From Alkalihalophilus pseudofirmus OF4 (GTDB taxonomy: Bacteria > Bacillota > Bacilli > Bacillales > Bacillaceae_D): DNA of 64,000 nt. The number at the start of each line of letters is the position of its first letter. Position 1 is the stretch's first letter. Positions 41,654 through 50,821 of the stretch are shown here, piece after piece. The notes beneath the pieces are model-generated. The model worked only from the letters and a program-made list of their open reading frames with translations, was not told where the DNA came from and ran no database searches. The stretch covers positions 992,001-1,056,000 of the forward strand of contig NC_013791.2 in NCBI RefSeq assembly GCF_000005825.2. The letters are read 5' to 3'. The translations under genes were made by a program, and so were the position numbers.

Positions 41654-42718
41654 ATGAATATCTTTCTAACAGGTTCTACAGGGTTTCTTGGCGGTAAGCT
41701 CATCAAGAATTTAATAGAGGACACCTCTCATCAGTTGTATGTGCTTGTTCGTAATATGGAAAAAGGAATGAAGGTTAAATCAGCATTTACAGCTGAAGAA
41801 CAAGAACGTATTCATCTTTTAAAGGGTGATATTACGGATGTTGATTGTGGATTATCTAAAGAAAACCTTAAACAACTAAACAACAATATAGATGCATTTT
41901 ATCATTTAGCAGCTCTAGTTAAATTTGATTTAGATTTACGTGATGAATTATTTGCGATTAATTATAACGGAACAAAACATGCACTTGATCTTGCGGTGAA
42001 ATTAGGAGTAGAATCGTTCCATTATGTAAGTACAGCCTATACTGTTGGAAAACGCAGCCTTGGAGTAGAGGAGCTGTATGATCCATCGGCTGAATACAAC
42101 AACCCTTATGAAGAAAGTAAAGTCAAATCTGAACATCTTGTTTTTGCTTATTCCGATAAAATGAAAATCTCAATTTTCAGGCCATCTATTATAGTCGGTG
42201 ATTCAAAAACAGGAGAAGCAGACTCTGAATTTACTCTTTATGGGTTTATGCGTGCCCTTGATTTATTTAAACGTCGAGTGAGCAGACAGAATACTTCTTC
42301 TGAAGTCTACCGTTTGGTGGCAAATAAAGAAGGTACATCAAATCTAGTTCCTGTTGATTATGTTGCTGACGTATTAGCAGTCGGTTTAGCAAAAGCGGAG
42401 CCTAATAAGGTTTACCATATTACAAATCCTAATCCGCCAAATAATATGGATCTCTTAAACGTATTAAAAGAGGCTCTAGAATTTGAGCGGTTGTCGGTTG
42501 TGGAAGATACCATTAGCTATGAATTAAGTCTGGCAGAAATGAGATTGAACGGAATGGTGGATGTGTTCAATGTATATCTATCAGGTGCAATTACATTTGA
42601 AGATGCTAATACCCAAAGGTTAATCAAACAAACGAACATTAAACATTTAATGATGTCAGAAGAAACGATTAAAATGATTATCGAAGCCTACTTTGATATG
42701 CAGGTTGTCAAAATATAA
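41654..42718 (+). CDS. Extended SDR / thioester-reductase-like NAD(P)-dependent protein
   Basis: A 354-aa Rossmann-fold protein with the NAD(P) motif FLTGSTGFLGGKL at the N-terminus, the mid motif 'AFYHLAALVKFD', the catalytic YEESK in NNPYEESKVKSEH, and RPSIIVGDS, typical of thioester reductase/male-sterility-type and extended SDR enzymes. It forms an operon with the alpha/beta-hydrolase. Family members reduce fatty acyl thioesters or modify sugars; which applies here is not clear. RBS TTGGAGGAAG precedes ATG 41654. Confidence 0.85.
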   Translation: MNIFLTGSTGFLGGKLIKNLIEDTSHQLYVLVRNMEKGMKVKSAFTAEEQERIHLLKGDITDVDCGLSKENLKQLNNNIDAFYHLAALVKFDLDLRDELFAINYNGTKHALDLAVKLGVESFHYVSTAYTVGKRSLGVEELYDPSAEYNNPYEESKVKSEHLVFAYSDKMKISIFRPSIIVGDSKTGEADSEFTLYGFMRALDLFKRRVSRQNTSSEVYRLVANKEGTSNLVPVDYVADVLAVGLAKAEPNKVYHITNPNPPNNMDLLNVLKEALEFERLSVVEDTISYELSLAEMRLNGMVDVFNVYLSGAITFEDANTQRLIKQTNIKHLMMSEETIKMIIEAYFDMQVVKI

Positions 42719-42728
42719 TGAAAAACGC

Positions 42729-42758
42729 AGCATCGGTGTAAGACATCGGTGCTTTTTT
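42729..42758 (+). terminator. Terminator after the SDR gene
   Basis: AGCATCGGTGT pairs with ACATCGGTGCT through two G-T wobbles around AAG and is followed by TTTTTG. The arms are at the same time near direct repeats (CATCGGTG twice). Confidence 0.8.
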
Positions 42759-42759
42759 G

Positions 42760-43022
42760 TCGTTTAATCTCTTAAATTGGTTTAAATATATGTTGTAGGA
42801 GGTATTGGGTGGGTATTAAGTCTTAATTTATTTTAGGGGAGGAGGCTTGGGGTCCAACTTAAGATTCAACTTTCCAAGTACATAAAGTCCACATTACAGG
42901 AGTTTACATCTAAGAAATGCAGTGAACTTTCATTTGCATCTTGAATAGACTAACTAATAATCGCAGATATTTATTCGATAAAAATTGAATAAGATGGCCT
43001 AGCTATCAGAGGAGAGATGTTG
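42760..43022 (+). other. Non-coding region upstream of the chemoreceptor gene
   Basis: No gene is visible. GTTTAA (42780) and AGGTAT (42800) at 14-bp spacing loosely resemble a sigma-B promoter but lie 220 bp from the next start codon. The GAGGAGAG RBS of the chemoreceptor gene ends the region. Confidence 0.4.
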
Positions 43023-44297
43023 ATGAAAACCTTTAATATCAGTGGAATCGGTCCTAAATTAATCGGTGCAATTATTGTAAGTTTATTAATTAGTTCTCCG
43101 ATCTCAGCTTATCTATTTTCATTAATTGATCAATATGTTGCAAGAAACTTTGCTGTTTATGTTAATACATTAGTCACCCTCATAGTAACCACTACTATTA
43201 TCCTCATTTTTGTTCGCTTCATTCTAATCAGACCTTTAAATCGTTTACAGAGCGCGATCAGGCAAGCATCTAAAGGAGATCTATCCGTAACTATTCAGAA
43301 TGCATCAAAGGATGAAATTGGTCAATTATCTATGGCTTTTGATGAGATGATGAAAGATTTGCGCCACCTTATTCTAAAAACAAATCAAACAGTTGGAGAA
43401 GTGACGGGATCATCTAACCAATTAAATTCTGTAGCTGAAGAGAATAGTAAAGCAATTGAACAGATCACCTATGCTATTCAAGATGTGAACACCGGAGCTG
43501 AGGAACAAGTAAAGCGCGCAAACGAGTTAGTAGATACAGCAAGAGGAGTCTCTGCCCAAATGAGAGAGTCGTCTCTTACTATTGATAAAGTATCAAAGTT
43601 TGCTGTATCAACAAATGAAAAGGCGATTGAAGGGAACAAATTGGTAGTCGATACGATTAATCAAATGAATGAGATCCATCATACAGTAGGCAGTACCTCA
43701 AAAGTGATAAGCACATTAGAAGAAAAGTCTAAAACAATTGGTGAAATTGTAGGATTAATCACTGGTATTGCAGACCAAACAAACTTGCTGGCCTTAAACG
43801 CTACGATTGAAGCTGCAAGAGCAGGTGAGCATGGAAGAGGCTTTGCTATTGTCGCTCAAGAAGTTCGAAAATTAGCCGAACAGTCTACGGGAGCGGGGGA
43901 AAATATCAAAAAAATCATTCAAGATATTCAAACGGAAACTCATCAGGCAGTAAAGCTTATGGAAGAAGGTAAAGAAGTTGTAAAGAAGGGAATAGACAAA
44001 GTAAATCTTACTGGCAATGGTTTCACAGGTATTTTGAAAGATATACAGCTGATGAAAGAACAAACGAACGAAATGAATGTAATTATCGATCAAGTGAATC
44101 AACAATCGATTAATATGACAGGGAAAATAGAAGATGTTGCAGTGATCGCTGAACAAGCCTCGAGCAGCATTCAAACGATCAGTGCTTCTGCAGAAGAGCA
44201 AAATGCATCAATGGAGGAAATTTCGTCATCTGTCTCATTATTGAATAATCTGGCGCAGGATCTATCAGGAGAGCTACAGCAGTTTAAAGTCAATTAA
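43023..44297 (+). CDS. Methyl-accepting chemotaxis protein lacking a sizeable extracellular sensor domain
   Basis: A 424-aa chemoreceptor with two close membrane helices (about residues 9-30 and 43-65) separated by only some 12 residues, then HAMP (about 66-120, '[20 protein letters not shown]') and a full cytoplasmic signalling helix bundle. The tip reads '[20 protein letters not shown]' and '[18 protein letters not shown]'. Without an external domain it probably senses through the membrane, HAMP or a soluble partner. The frame starts at ATG 43017, but GGAG is best spaced for ATG 43023. Expected to act through CheW/CheA, which are not in this window. Confidence 0.92.
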   Translation: MKTFNISGIGPKLIGAIIVSLLISSPISAYLFSLIDQYVARNFAVYVNTLVTLIVTTTIILIFVRFILIRPLNRLQSAIRQASKGDLSVTIQNASKDEIGQLSMAFDEMMKDLRHLILKTNQTVGEVTGSSNQLNSVAEENSKAIEQITYAIQDVNTGAEEQVKRANELVDTARGVSAQMRESSLTIDKVSKFAVSTNEKAIEGNKLVVDTINQMNEIHHTVGSTSKVISTLEEKSKTIGEIVGLITGIADQTNLLALNATIEAARAGEHGRGFAIVAQEVRKLAEQSTGAGENIKKIIQDIQTETHQAVKLMEEGKEVVKKGIDKVNLTGNGFTGILKDIQLMKEQTNEMNVIIDQVNQQSINMTGKIEDVAVIAEQASSSIQTISASAEEQNASMEEISSSVSLLNNLAQDLSGELQQFKVN

Positions 44298-44530
44298 ATC
44301 AAACTTTAAATCCTGCTAAATGACGATGAGGATAAAAACTATTAGATCTAGAAGTAATTAAGAAAGAAACCGCCTGGAGGTGAATTATCATTCATTTTCA
44401 GGCTTGTTTAACTTTTACTGAAGCTCTTCATTAACCATGTTGTAAGATAGCGAATCTTGTAAGATAATAAGAGAAAATAGTTATTTCTTATACAAAATAC
44501 TATATAAACTATATTAAAGCAGGTGCAGAG

Positions 44531-47077
44531 ATGACAGAGGTCTCTTTTATGTATACACATTTATACGGGCTGTCTATTATTCTATCGATTTTTATAGCCC
44601 TTGTAGCAGCCTATACCTCTATCGATTTATTAGAAAAGGTATATACAAAGAAACAATATTTCACACGTGAGTTTTGGGCGGTAGTAGCGGCCGTGACATT
44701 AGGAGTGGGTGTTTGGAGCATGCATTTTATCAGTATGCTCGGATATAACAGTCATCACCATACTCAACATGCTATATCACCGATCATACTTTCTATCGTA
44801 TTTTCGATTCTTTTTTCTAGTCTTACATTATTAATTATTATGAAATCCACCTCCTATCTGCATGCTGTATTCGGCAGTCTAAGTTTTGGTGTGGGTGTCT
44901 CAATCCTGCATTATGCAGGTTTGATGAGTATGCATGGCGGAGAAGCAGCTGATGTGTTTAATATCACCCAAGTCCTTGTTGGTCTTATTTCAGGGAGTAT
45001 TTTGGCTTTTATTGGTTTTCGAATATTCAGAACGTCGATAGAGGGAACAAATGTAACTCTAAGTCATAAAGTGGTCTCCAGTATTCTTCTTGCAGCTAGT
45101 TATTTAGCGGTTCACTACATTGGCATGTACCATTTCCATGGCCATGTGACCACAACTCCCCATACTCCAAGCAATAATTCTTTAATTGTTTATGGAATTA
45201 CAATTAGTGTGTTATTCATTTTTATCCTAGTCATCATTACTTCTTATTTGGATCGACGCACAGTTATACATGCCAAACGGATGAGTGAATTACATGCAGA
45301 TTCTTTGTTTGACAGCAATCCGAACTTAGTTTGTACATTAGATAAGGAAGGCCGAATTACTAAAAGCAATCATGTATTTTCTCTTGTAACAGGATTTAGT
45401 GAAAAAGAATTACAATCTCAACGGTATCTGGATTTATTTGAGTGTTCGTATTTTTCCACTATTAAACAAGCTATGGAAACCTCCTTAGAAGGGTCGACTG
45501 CTTACTATACGGCAACGTTACGATCAAAAACAGGTAAAGAGTTGTTTGTGAACGTGACGCATATCCCGATCAAATATCGTAACAGGCTGCTTGGGATAAA
45601 CGTTATCGCTAATGATGTTACTGAGCATGAGGTAATGAAAAGACAGCTATTATCAAGTGAAATGACGTTGAAAAATACGATTCAGAATATAGAGGGTTTT
45701 ATAGTAAAGTTTAAAAAAGTACATGGGCAGTTTATTCATACCTACTATAGAGGTGAACTAGTAGACCGTATAGGGTTAAAAGAGGAAGAAGTCGTAGGAA
45801 AGAGAATGGACGAATTTCTACCGAAAGATTTAGCCTTGAAAAAAACAACATTTTATAATGAAGCATGGAGTGGAAAAACCGTTCATTATGAAGGTGAATT
45901 TAACGGATTGCGTTATTATATGTCATTAAAGCCTGTGATGGAAAATGGTCAAACTCTCGAAGTTGTTGGCTCAGCAATCAACATTACTGACAGGGAAATG
46001 ATTAAAGCAAAGTTTCTAGAGAATGAAATTTTGTATCGTTCCATTTTAACCACAATGACTGAAGGAGTTATTGTTATTGATACGGACGGGAAAGTAATAA
46101 CAGCTAATGAACAAGCTGCAGAATTATTACATATTCCATACGCTGAACTAATCGCAATGAATCTTTATCAGCTAAATCGTGATTTTATATACGAAAACGG
46201 CGCTCCGTTTCCAAATGAAAATTTTCCGTGCTTTGTCACATTAAACACAAAAAAAGCTCAGCATAATATCATCATGGGGATTCGATATAATAGGCAGTTG
46301 AGCTGGCTGTCGATCAATACTGAAGCTTTATTTTATAAAGGGCGATTGAGCGGTTCCGTTATTACTTTTTCAGATATTACGGTTAGTAAACAAGAGCAGA
46401 ACCAATTAAAAGAAAAGAATGCTTATCTAGCCAATTTAATTGAAAATGACCCATCAGGAATCATCGTAATTAATAAGGAGCGGAAAATTATTTATGCGAA
46501 CAAGTTATTCATTAAAATGTTCAGCCTTCCGATTTCTCAAAAAGATCTAGTTAGAAAAGCGACTGACGACATTCTTCTACAATACGGGCAGATGATCCCT
46601 GACCTCAAAAATTATAGCGCTGCTGTAGAGCAAACGATTATGGACGAAGAGATTGTGTTGAATGAAGAGATAAAGTTGATAGACGGAAGAGTACTTGAGA
46701 GAGATTATATACCTATTAAAGATAATGAATCTCTTGATGTTCATTTTTGGAAGTTTAGAGATGTAACATATCAAAAGCAGATGGAACAAAGTTTAAGACA
46801 AGCAGTGGCTGATGCTGAAGAAGGAATAAAAGCAAAAACAGACTTCTTATCTAATATATCCCATGAGCTCAGAACACCGCTTAACAGTATATTAGGATTT
46901 GCTCAACTTCTGCTGTTAGAAAAAGAGCCTCCTCTTACAGGTGCTCAGGTAAGTAAAGTAAAACGAATTAAGAGTTCCGGGATACACCTTTTAAATCTTA
47001 TAAATGATATCACTAGTGTTGCATTAATATTATTTCAAGATTCAAAATACACCCAATATTCAAATTTCAGTTCATGA
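44531..47077 (+). pseudogene. MHYT-PAS histidine kinase, 5' part, interrupted by an IS4-family element
   Basis: From ATG 44531 the protein has an N-terminal MHYT membrane domain (seven helices, about residues 5-240) with repeated metal-type motifs WSMHFISM, ILHYAGLMSM and VHYIGMYHFHG, then about four PAS domains (roughly 255-745), then HisKA with phosphoacceptor H778 in NISHELRTPLNS. After LLNLINDI the native sequence stops at 47010, where the insertion sequence begins; the last 22 codons and the stop at 47075-47077 belong to the element. The kinase lacks its ATPase domain here and cannot autophosphorylate. Removing the element and one target copy restores one frame of 994 aa. MHYT is thought to sense O2, CO or NO through copper. 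Confidence 0.92.
47002..47010. repeat. Target-site duplication, left copy
   Basis: AAATGATAT immediately precedes the insertion sequence and is repeated at 48424-48432. Confidence 0.9.
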
Positions 47078-48423
47078 GCGCACAAAAAAATCCTTTACAA
47101 TGGAAGTACAGGTGGTTCCTGCCCAAATCCAACGTAAAGGATATCCGCTATGGACAAGAATACACGATTATCTTCATTTGGTAAATGGGTTGCACCCATA
47201 AATATGAAACTTTTTGATGAACAAGTAAAAAAAGATGGACTAGATAAGTATAAGAAGAAATTATCAACGTCCTCTTTTACAAAACTATTTCTCTATGCAC
47301 ACTTGAAACAAGTGGAAAGCCTTCATGCGTTGAATGCAGAACTAGCCGATGAAAACTTACAGAAAGAACTGGGGATCAAATCAATCAGTGTTTCTCAGCT
47401 TTCTCGTAAAAACAGGGCTATAGATTCATCGCTGTTTTCCATCGTCTTTCTTGAATTAGTTCGGCAGATTCAGATGAAAACCAACCAATATCAGTCACCA
47501 TTTCCTTTAAAAATTATTGATTCAAGCACCCTGCCGCTAAATCTCACCCGTTGTAACTGGGCTACATTTCGGAAGAGCAAGGGTGGTGTCAAACTTCATC
47601 TTAGATTAGTTTTTGTCGATCAAGATACGGTCTATCCTGATAAAGCGGTTATCACAAATGCCGTTGAACACGATCGGAATCAATTGGAGATTCTCGTTGA
47701 TGACAAAGATGCCATGTATGTGTTTGATCGTGGATATATCGACTATCAACGGTTTGATCGCTACTTTGATGAAGGAATCTTTTTTCTCTCAAGACTGAAA
47801 AAGAATGCCGTCATAAGAGAGGTTGAATCCTATTCTTTACCTGAAGGAAGTCCGATTACAACGGATAAAATAGCGTACATCGGTACAACACAAAAGCGTA
47901 CTGAAAATGTATTTCGAATCCTTGAAACAGTTGATTCCAAAGGGAATCCAATACGTTTAATCACGAATCGCTTTGACTTAAAAGCGGAAGAAATAGGCGA
48001 TCTATACCGTTCAAGATGGGCAATAGAGTTATTTTTCAAATGGTTAAAGCAGCACGTCGAAATCAAAACATTTTTTGGATACAGCGAACAAGCTGTACAC
48101 AATCAAATTTTCCTTGCGTTAATTACGTATTGCCTCAATGTACTCGTTCAACTTGAAGCCAAAGGAAAACCTACATTATTACGGATTACCCGATGGCTCA
48201 AGGCAACTATGTGGAGACCAGCAAGAACATGGTTCAGGTTCATTGAGCAAAGAGGAAGTCCGTAAACATGTACTAGTCGATGTTGCTTAAGTATTAAATG
48301 TATATTTTTACCAAATGGTCAGTGCCACCTCTCGCTTTGGATTGTCTTTTTAGCTCATTTACCAGAGTGAAATATAGACAGAATATTCTTACTATAATTA
48401 TAGGGTTTTATGCAACACTAGTG
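47011..48423 (+). mobile_element. IS4-family insertion sequence, 1413 bp, complete
   Basis: The element is bounded by perfect 14-bp terminal inverted repeats CACTAGTGTTGCAT (47011-47024 and, inverted, 48410-48423) and by 9-bp direct target repeats AAATGATAT. It carries one transposase gene of 371 codons with no frameshift. Size, IR and 9-bp duplication fit the IS4 family, close to IS4Bsu1-like elements as I remember them. It sits inside a histidine kinase gene, in the same orientation. All parts needed for transposition look intact, so the insertion may be recent and reversible. Confidence 0.93.
47150..48265 (+). CDS. IS4-family DDE transposase
   Basis: A 371-aa transposase with an uninterrupted frame. 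The DDE catalytic residues are visible: D in LKIIDSSTLPL, D in AMYVFDRGYIDY and E in 'YRSRWAIELFFKWLKQH', which also shows the Y-(2)-R-(3)-E-(6)-K signature of IS4-family enzymes. The N-terminal 'SSFGKWVAPINMKLFDEQVK' and helical 'LSTSSFTKLFLYAHLKQVES' are typical of Bacillus IS4 transposases. No strong RBS stands before ATG 47150 (GTAAAGGATATCCGCT is the closest), consistent with low expression of transposases. Confidence 0.95.
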   Translation: MDKNTRLSSFGKWVAPINMKLFDEQVKKDGLDKYKKKLSTSSFTKLFLYAHLKQVESLHALNAELADENLQKELGIKSISVSQLSRKNRAIDSSLFSIVFLELVRQIQMKTNQYQSPFPLKIIDSSTLPLNLTRCNWATFRKSKGGVKLHLRLVFVDQDTVYPDKAVITNAVEHDRNQLEILVDDKDAMYVFDRGYIDYQRFDRYFDEGIFFLSRLKKNAVIREVESYSLPEGSPITTDKIAYIGTTQKRTENVFRILETVDSKGNPIRLITNRFDLKAEEIGDLYRSRWAIELFFKWLKQHVEIKTFFGYSEQAVHNQIFLALITYCLNVLVQLEAKGKPTLLRITRWLKATMWRPARTWFRFIEQRGSP

Positions 48424-48432
48424 AAATGATAT
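48424..48432. repeat. Target-site duplication, right copy
   Basis: AAATGATAT follows the right inverted repeat and matches 47002-47010 exactly. Confidence 0.9.
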
Positions 48433-48937
48433 ATTAGACTTAACAAGAACAGATACAGCAGATTCTTCTAACTTTCATATGGAAGAAATTGAACTTTCAG
48501 GATTTGTTAAACAAGCTGCGCGCAACATGACGCCATTATTAAAAGAAAAAGAGCTTCGATTAATCATGCACATGAACTTGGATAATCAATACTATGTGCT
48601 TGCAGATCCGACAAGATTGCGTCAAGTCATAATGAATTTACTAACGAATGCAGTAAAGTATAATGTAGATGGCGGCCAGATTTCTATTGATGTTTTTGAG
48701 CATAATGAGTATATATTTGTTAAGATAGAAGATACAGGAGTAGGTATATCTATTGAGGATCAAACCCAAATTTTTGATCATTTCTTCCGGTCTCCTTTAG
48801 TAAAAGATGAAGTGGAAGGAAGCGGGATCGGTCTTGCTTTAGCAAAGCAATTGATTGAAGCGATGGGCGGAAAAATTACAGTTACTAGTGAATCTGGCAA
48901 AGGCAGCTGCTTCATGATTTCACTATCTAAGCAATAA
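48425..48937 (+). pseudogene. MHYT-PAS histidine kinase, 3' part (HATPase domain) downstream of the IS
   Basis: In the same frame as the 5' part, the sequence after the element reads N-D-I-L-D-L-T-R-T-D and continues into a HATPase_c domain: 'LRQVIMNLLTNAVKYNVDGG' (N-box), IEDTGVGIS (G1), FDHFFRSPL (F-box) and GSGIGLALAKQL (G2), ending at 48937. An internal ATG at 48479 (152 codons) could allow a separate ATPase fragment but has no good RBS. The junction with the 5' part regenerates 'LLNLINDILDLTRTD', a normal HisKA end. A LytTR response regulator follows 45 bp later and is the likely partner. Confidence 0.92.
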
Positions 48938-48982
48938 ATTAAATGTGCTTTAACTGATAGAATCTTTAAAGTAGGGATGCAT

Positions 48983-49717
48983 ATGAAAGAAATTAATACA
49001 ATACTCGTTGATGATAATCCAGATTCCAGAGAGATTTTAACAGCATTCATTAGTTATCTTCCGCAAATTAATCTTATTGCAGAACTAAAAGACGGTGAAG
49101 AATTGTTAACGTATATAACAAGTGATGCAGGGGAAGATGTTGATTTAGTATTAGCAGATATAGGGATGCCTAAAATTAATGGGATCGAAGCAAATAAACT
49201 TTGTACAAAACTTAGACCCGAATTAAAATTTATTTTCATAACAGGGTATGAGGATTTTGCTGTGGAGGCTTTTACATTGTCTGCAATTGATTATATCGTG
49301 AAGCCAATCGAACAAGAACGGTTGTATAAAGGGTTGAAAAAAGCAGTCAATCTTATAAATAATGAAAGAGAGAAGTCTAAGTCTATTTCAACTACAGATA
49401 AGCTTATAGTCAAAAAAGGAAGAACTACTTTCTACATTAGGTTTGATACGATTTATTTTATTGAAAAGAGAGGAAAAGATACGGTCGTTCATACTAAATC
49501 AGGTGTATACGAAACGCTTGATTCGCTTGAAGCGATAGATTCCAGTCTCAATGATCCATCATTTTTTCAAACCCATCGGTCTTATATTGTGAATTTAAAT
49601 AATGTACTTTCTGTTGAAGCATCTGGTAAAACCTATTTGATTCGTTTTGATGGGTATCCTGAAGTTGCACATATATCAAAATTAAAGATCAGCCAATTTC
49701 AAAAAATGATTAAGTGA
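48983..49717 (+). CDS. LytTR-family response regulator
   Basis: A 244-aa regulator with an N-terminal receiver (acidic residues in VDDNPDSRE, phosphoacceptor in LVLADIGMPKING, threonine in FITGYED, lysine in YIVKPIEQERL) and a C-terminal LytTR DNA-binding domain (about residues 135-240) with 'IYFIEKRGKDTVVHTKSGVY' and 'FFQTHRSYIVNLNNVLSVEA'. The frame begins at ATG 48977, but GTAGGG is better spaced for ATG 48983. Because the kinase gene immediately upstream is broken by an insertion sequence, this regulator may have lost its cognate phosphodonor and any cotranscription. A terminator follows. Confidence 0.9.
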   Translation: MKEINTILVDDNPDSREILTAFISYLPQINLIAELKDGEELLTYITSDAGEDVDLVLADIGMPKINGIEANKLCTKLRPELKFIFITGYEDFAVEAFTLSAIDYIVKPIEQERLYKGLKKAVNLINNEREKSKSISTTDKLIVKKGRTTFYIRFDTIYFIEKRGKDTVVHTKSGVYETLDSLEAIDSSLNDPSFFQTHRSYIVNLNNVLSVEASGKTYLIRFDGYPEVAHISKLKISQFQKMIK

Positions 49718-49754
49718 AATTACACCAAAAAGAATAATAGGAACAGTCGTGAGT

Positions 49755-49791
49755 AAATAGACCCAAAGATAGTCTCGGGGTCTATTTTTTT
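49755..49791 (+). terminator. Terminator after the LytTR regulator
   Basis: AAATAGACCC (49755-49764) pairs with GGGTCTATTT (49778-49787), then T residues. It separates the LytTR gene from the partner-switching operon, although little room is left for a promoter before the next gene. Confidence 0.85.
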
Positions 49792-49842
49792 GTTCTGAAA
49801 AGGTCGAATTTCCTAATGAAATGGGTTAAGGAGAGCCTTCCT

Positions 49843-50769
49843 GTGAGACAGTTATTTAAAAAGTTATTTAATGGCGGTGCTGTTGCATCTAGGTCAGGTA
49901 TCCCTGCTCTTCCTAAACAAGCAGCTTATCGTGAAATGGAATATCAATTTAAGCGGGGATTTCTTGCAAGAGAAATCTCTGCTGAATTACATTATGAGCC
50001 TAAAAAAGGCAACGAATTATTATTTTTATCATTCTTACGTCCTAAAGGCCAAAACAATAAGAAAAGGGTAAAAGAAGATTCTATTTTTTTACTCAGTGAA
50101 CATTTATTAGATTGGGAATCCGCTTCAAAAGATGTGGAGAAGGAAATCGAACGATTATCATTTCCGGAAGATGTGAAAAATGCAGTACGAATGGTTTACC
50201 TTAAACATAAAGAGGCATTGTTTGAAAAAAGCTCTACCGAGTGCAAGAAAGTGCACGACGATACTAAGTCAACAGCAAAGGAGTGGGCTATTTACCGCGA
50301 TGTTATCTATGCAGCAACTCAAGGCAAGCTGAAGCTTATTGAAAAAGATGAAGTTCAGAAGTATGAAAAAAGCGATGTCTTGTATGAAGGAATGGTCCAA
50401 AAGCGTGCAGATATCCCATATAACCGGCAAGAAATCAGGAAAATCCTAGAACAAAAAGACATAAATCAGACGAAGATGATGAACTGGCTGCTTGTCATTT
50501 CAGAAGGGATTACAAATATTATCAAGCATGCGGAGGAAGGAAGAGTTACGTTATATAGATGTATGGAAAAGGAAGAACTCTATGCGGTCATTGAAGATAA
50601 AGGGCCGGGTTTTCCTCTTGATAAACTTCCAAACATGACTTTATTTGCAGGTTATTCTTCTAAAGAATCCCTAGGTCAAGGTTTTACATTAATGACTAAA
50701 ATGACAAAACAAGTATTGCTCTACACATCACCAATCGGCTCAACGATCATCCTAACCTTTGATCTATAG
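49843..50769 (+). CDS. Histidine-kinase-like ATPase (RsbW/SpoIIAB-type) with unique N-terminal region
   Basis: A 308-aa cytoplasmic protein. The C-terminal 130 residues are a HATPase_c_2 domain of the anti-sigma/serine-kinase type: N-box 'WLLVISEGITNIIKHAEEG', G1 box VIEDKGPGFPLDKLP, and a GQGFTLMTKM G2-like loop. The first 170 residues are hydrophilic, with a 'ELLFLSFLRPKGQ' strand and helices, and match no family I recognise. The frame starts at ATG 49816, but GTG 49843 has AAGGAGA at 8 bases and is preferred. First gene of a six-gene operon with two STAS proteins and a PP2C phosphatase, so it is probably the kinase arm of a partner switch. Confidence 0.82.
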   Translation: MRQLFKKLFNGGAVASRSGIPALPKQAAYREMEYQFKRGFLAREISAELHYEPKKGNELLFLSFLRPKGQNNKKRVKEDSIFLLSEHLLDWESASKDVEKEIERLSFPEDVKNAVRMVYLKHKEALFEKSSTECKKVHDDTKSTAKEWAIYRDVIYAATQGKLKLIEKDEVQKYEKSDVLYEGMVQKRADIPYNRQEIRKILEQKDINQTKMMNWLLVISEGITNIIKHAEEGRVTLYRCMEKEELYAVIEDKGPGFPLDKLPNMTLFAGYSSKESLGQGFTLMTKMTKQVLLYTSPIGSTIILTFDL

Positions 50770-50821
50770 CTTTTATATACCAGCGATGTAGCGAGATATT
50801 TGAGAAGACGGAGGAACGATA

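Noticed and set aside
42780-42805. GTTTAA-N14-AGGTAT as a sigma-B promoter for the chemoreceptor
   Set aside because: One mismatch in the critical -10 and 220 bp from the gene; not convincing.
44360-44430. GGAGGTG followed by an open stretch upstream of the MHYT kinase
   Set aside because: No ATG, GTG or TTG at proper distance and a stop after few codons.
47078-47149. A second small gene within the insertion sequence
   Set aside because: The element has a single transposase frame; the rest is terminal non-coding sequence.
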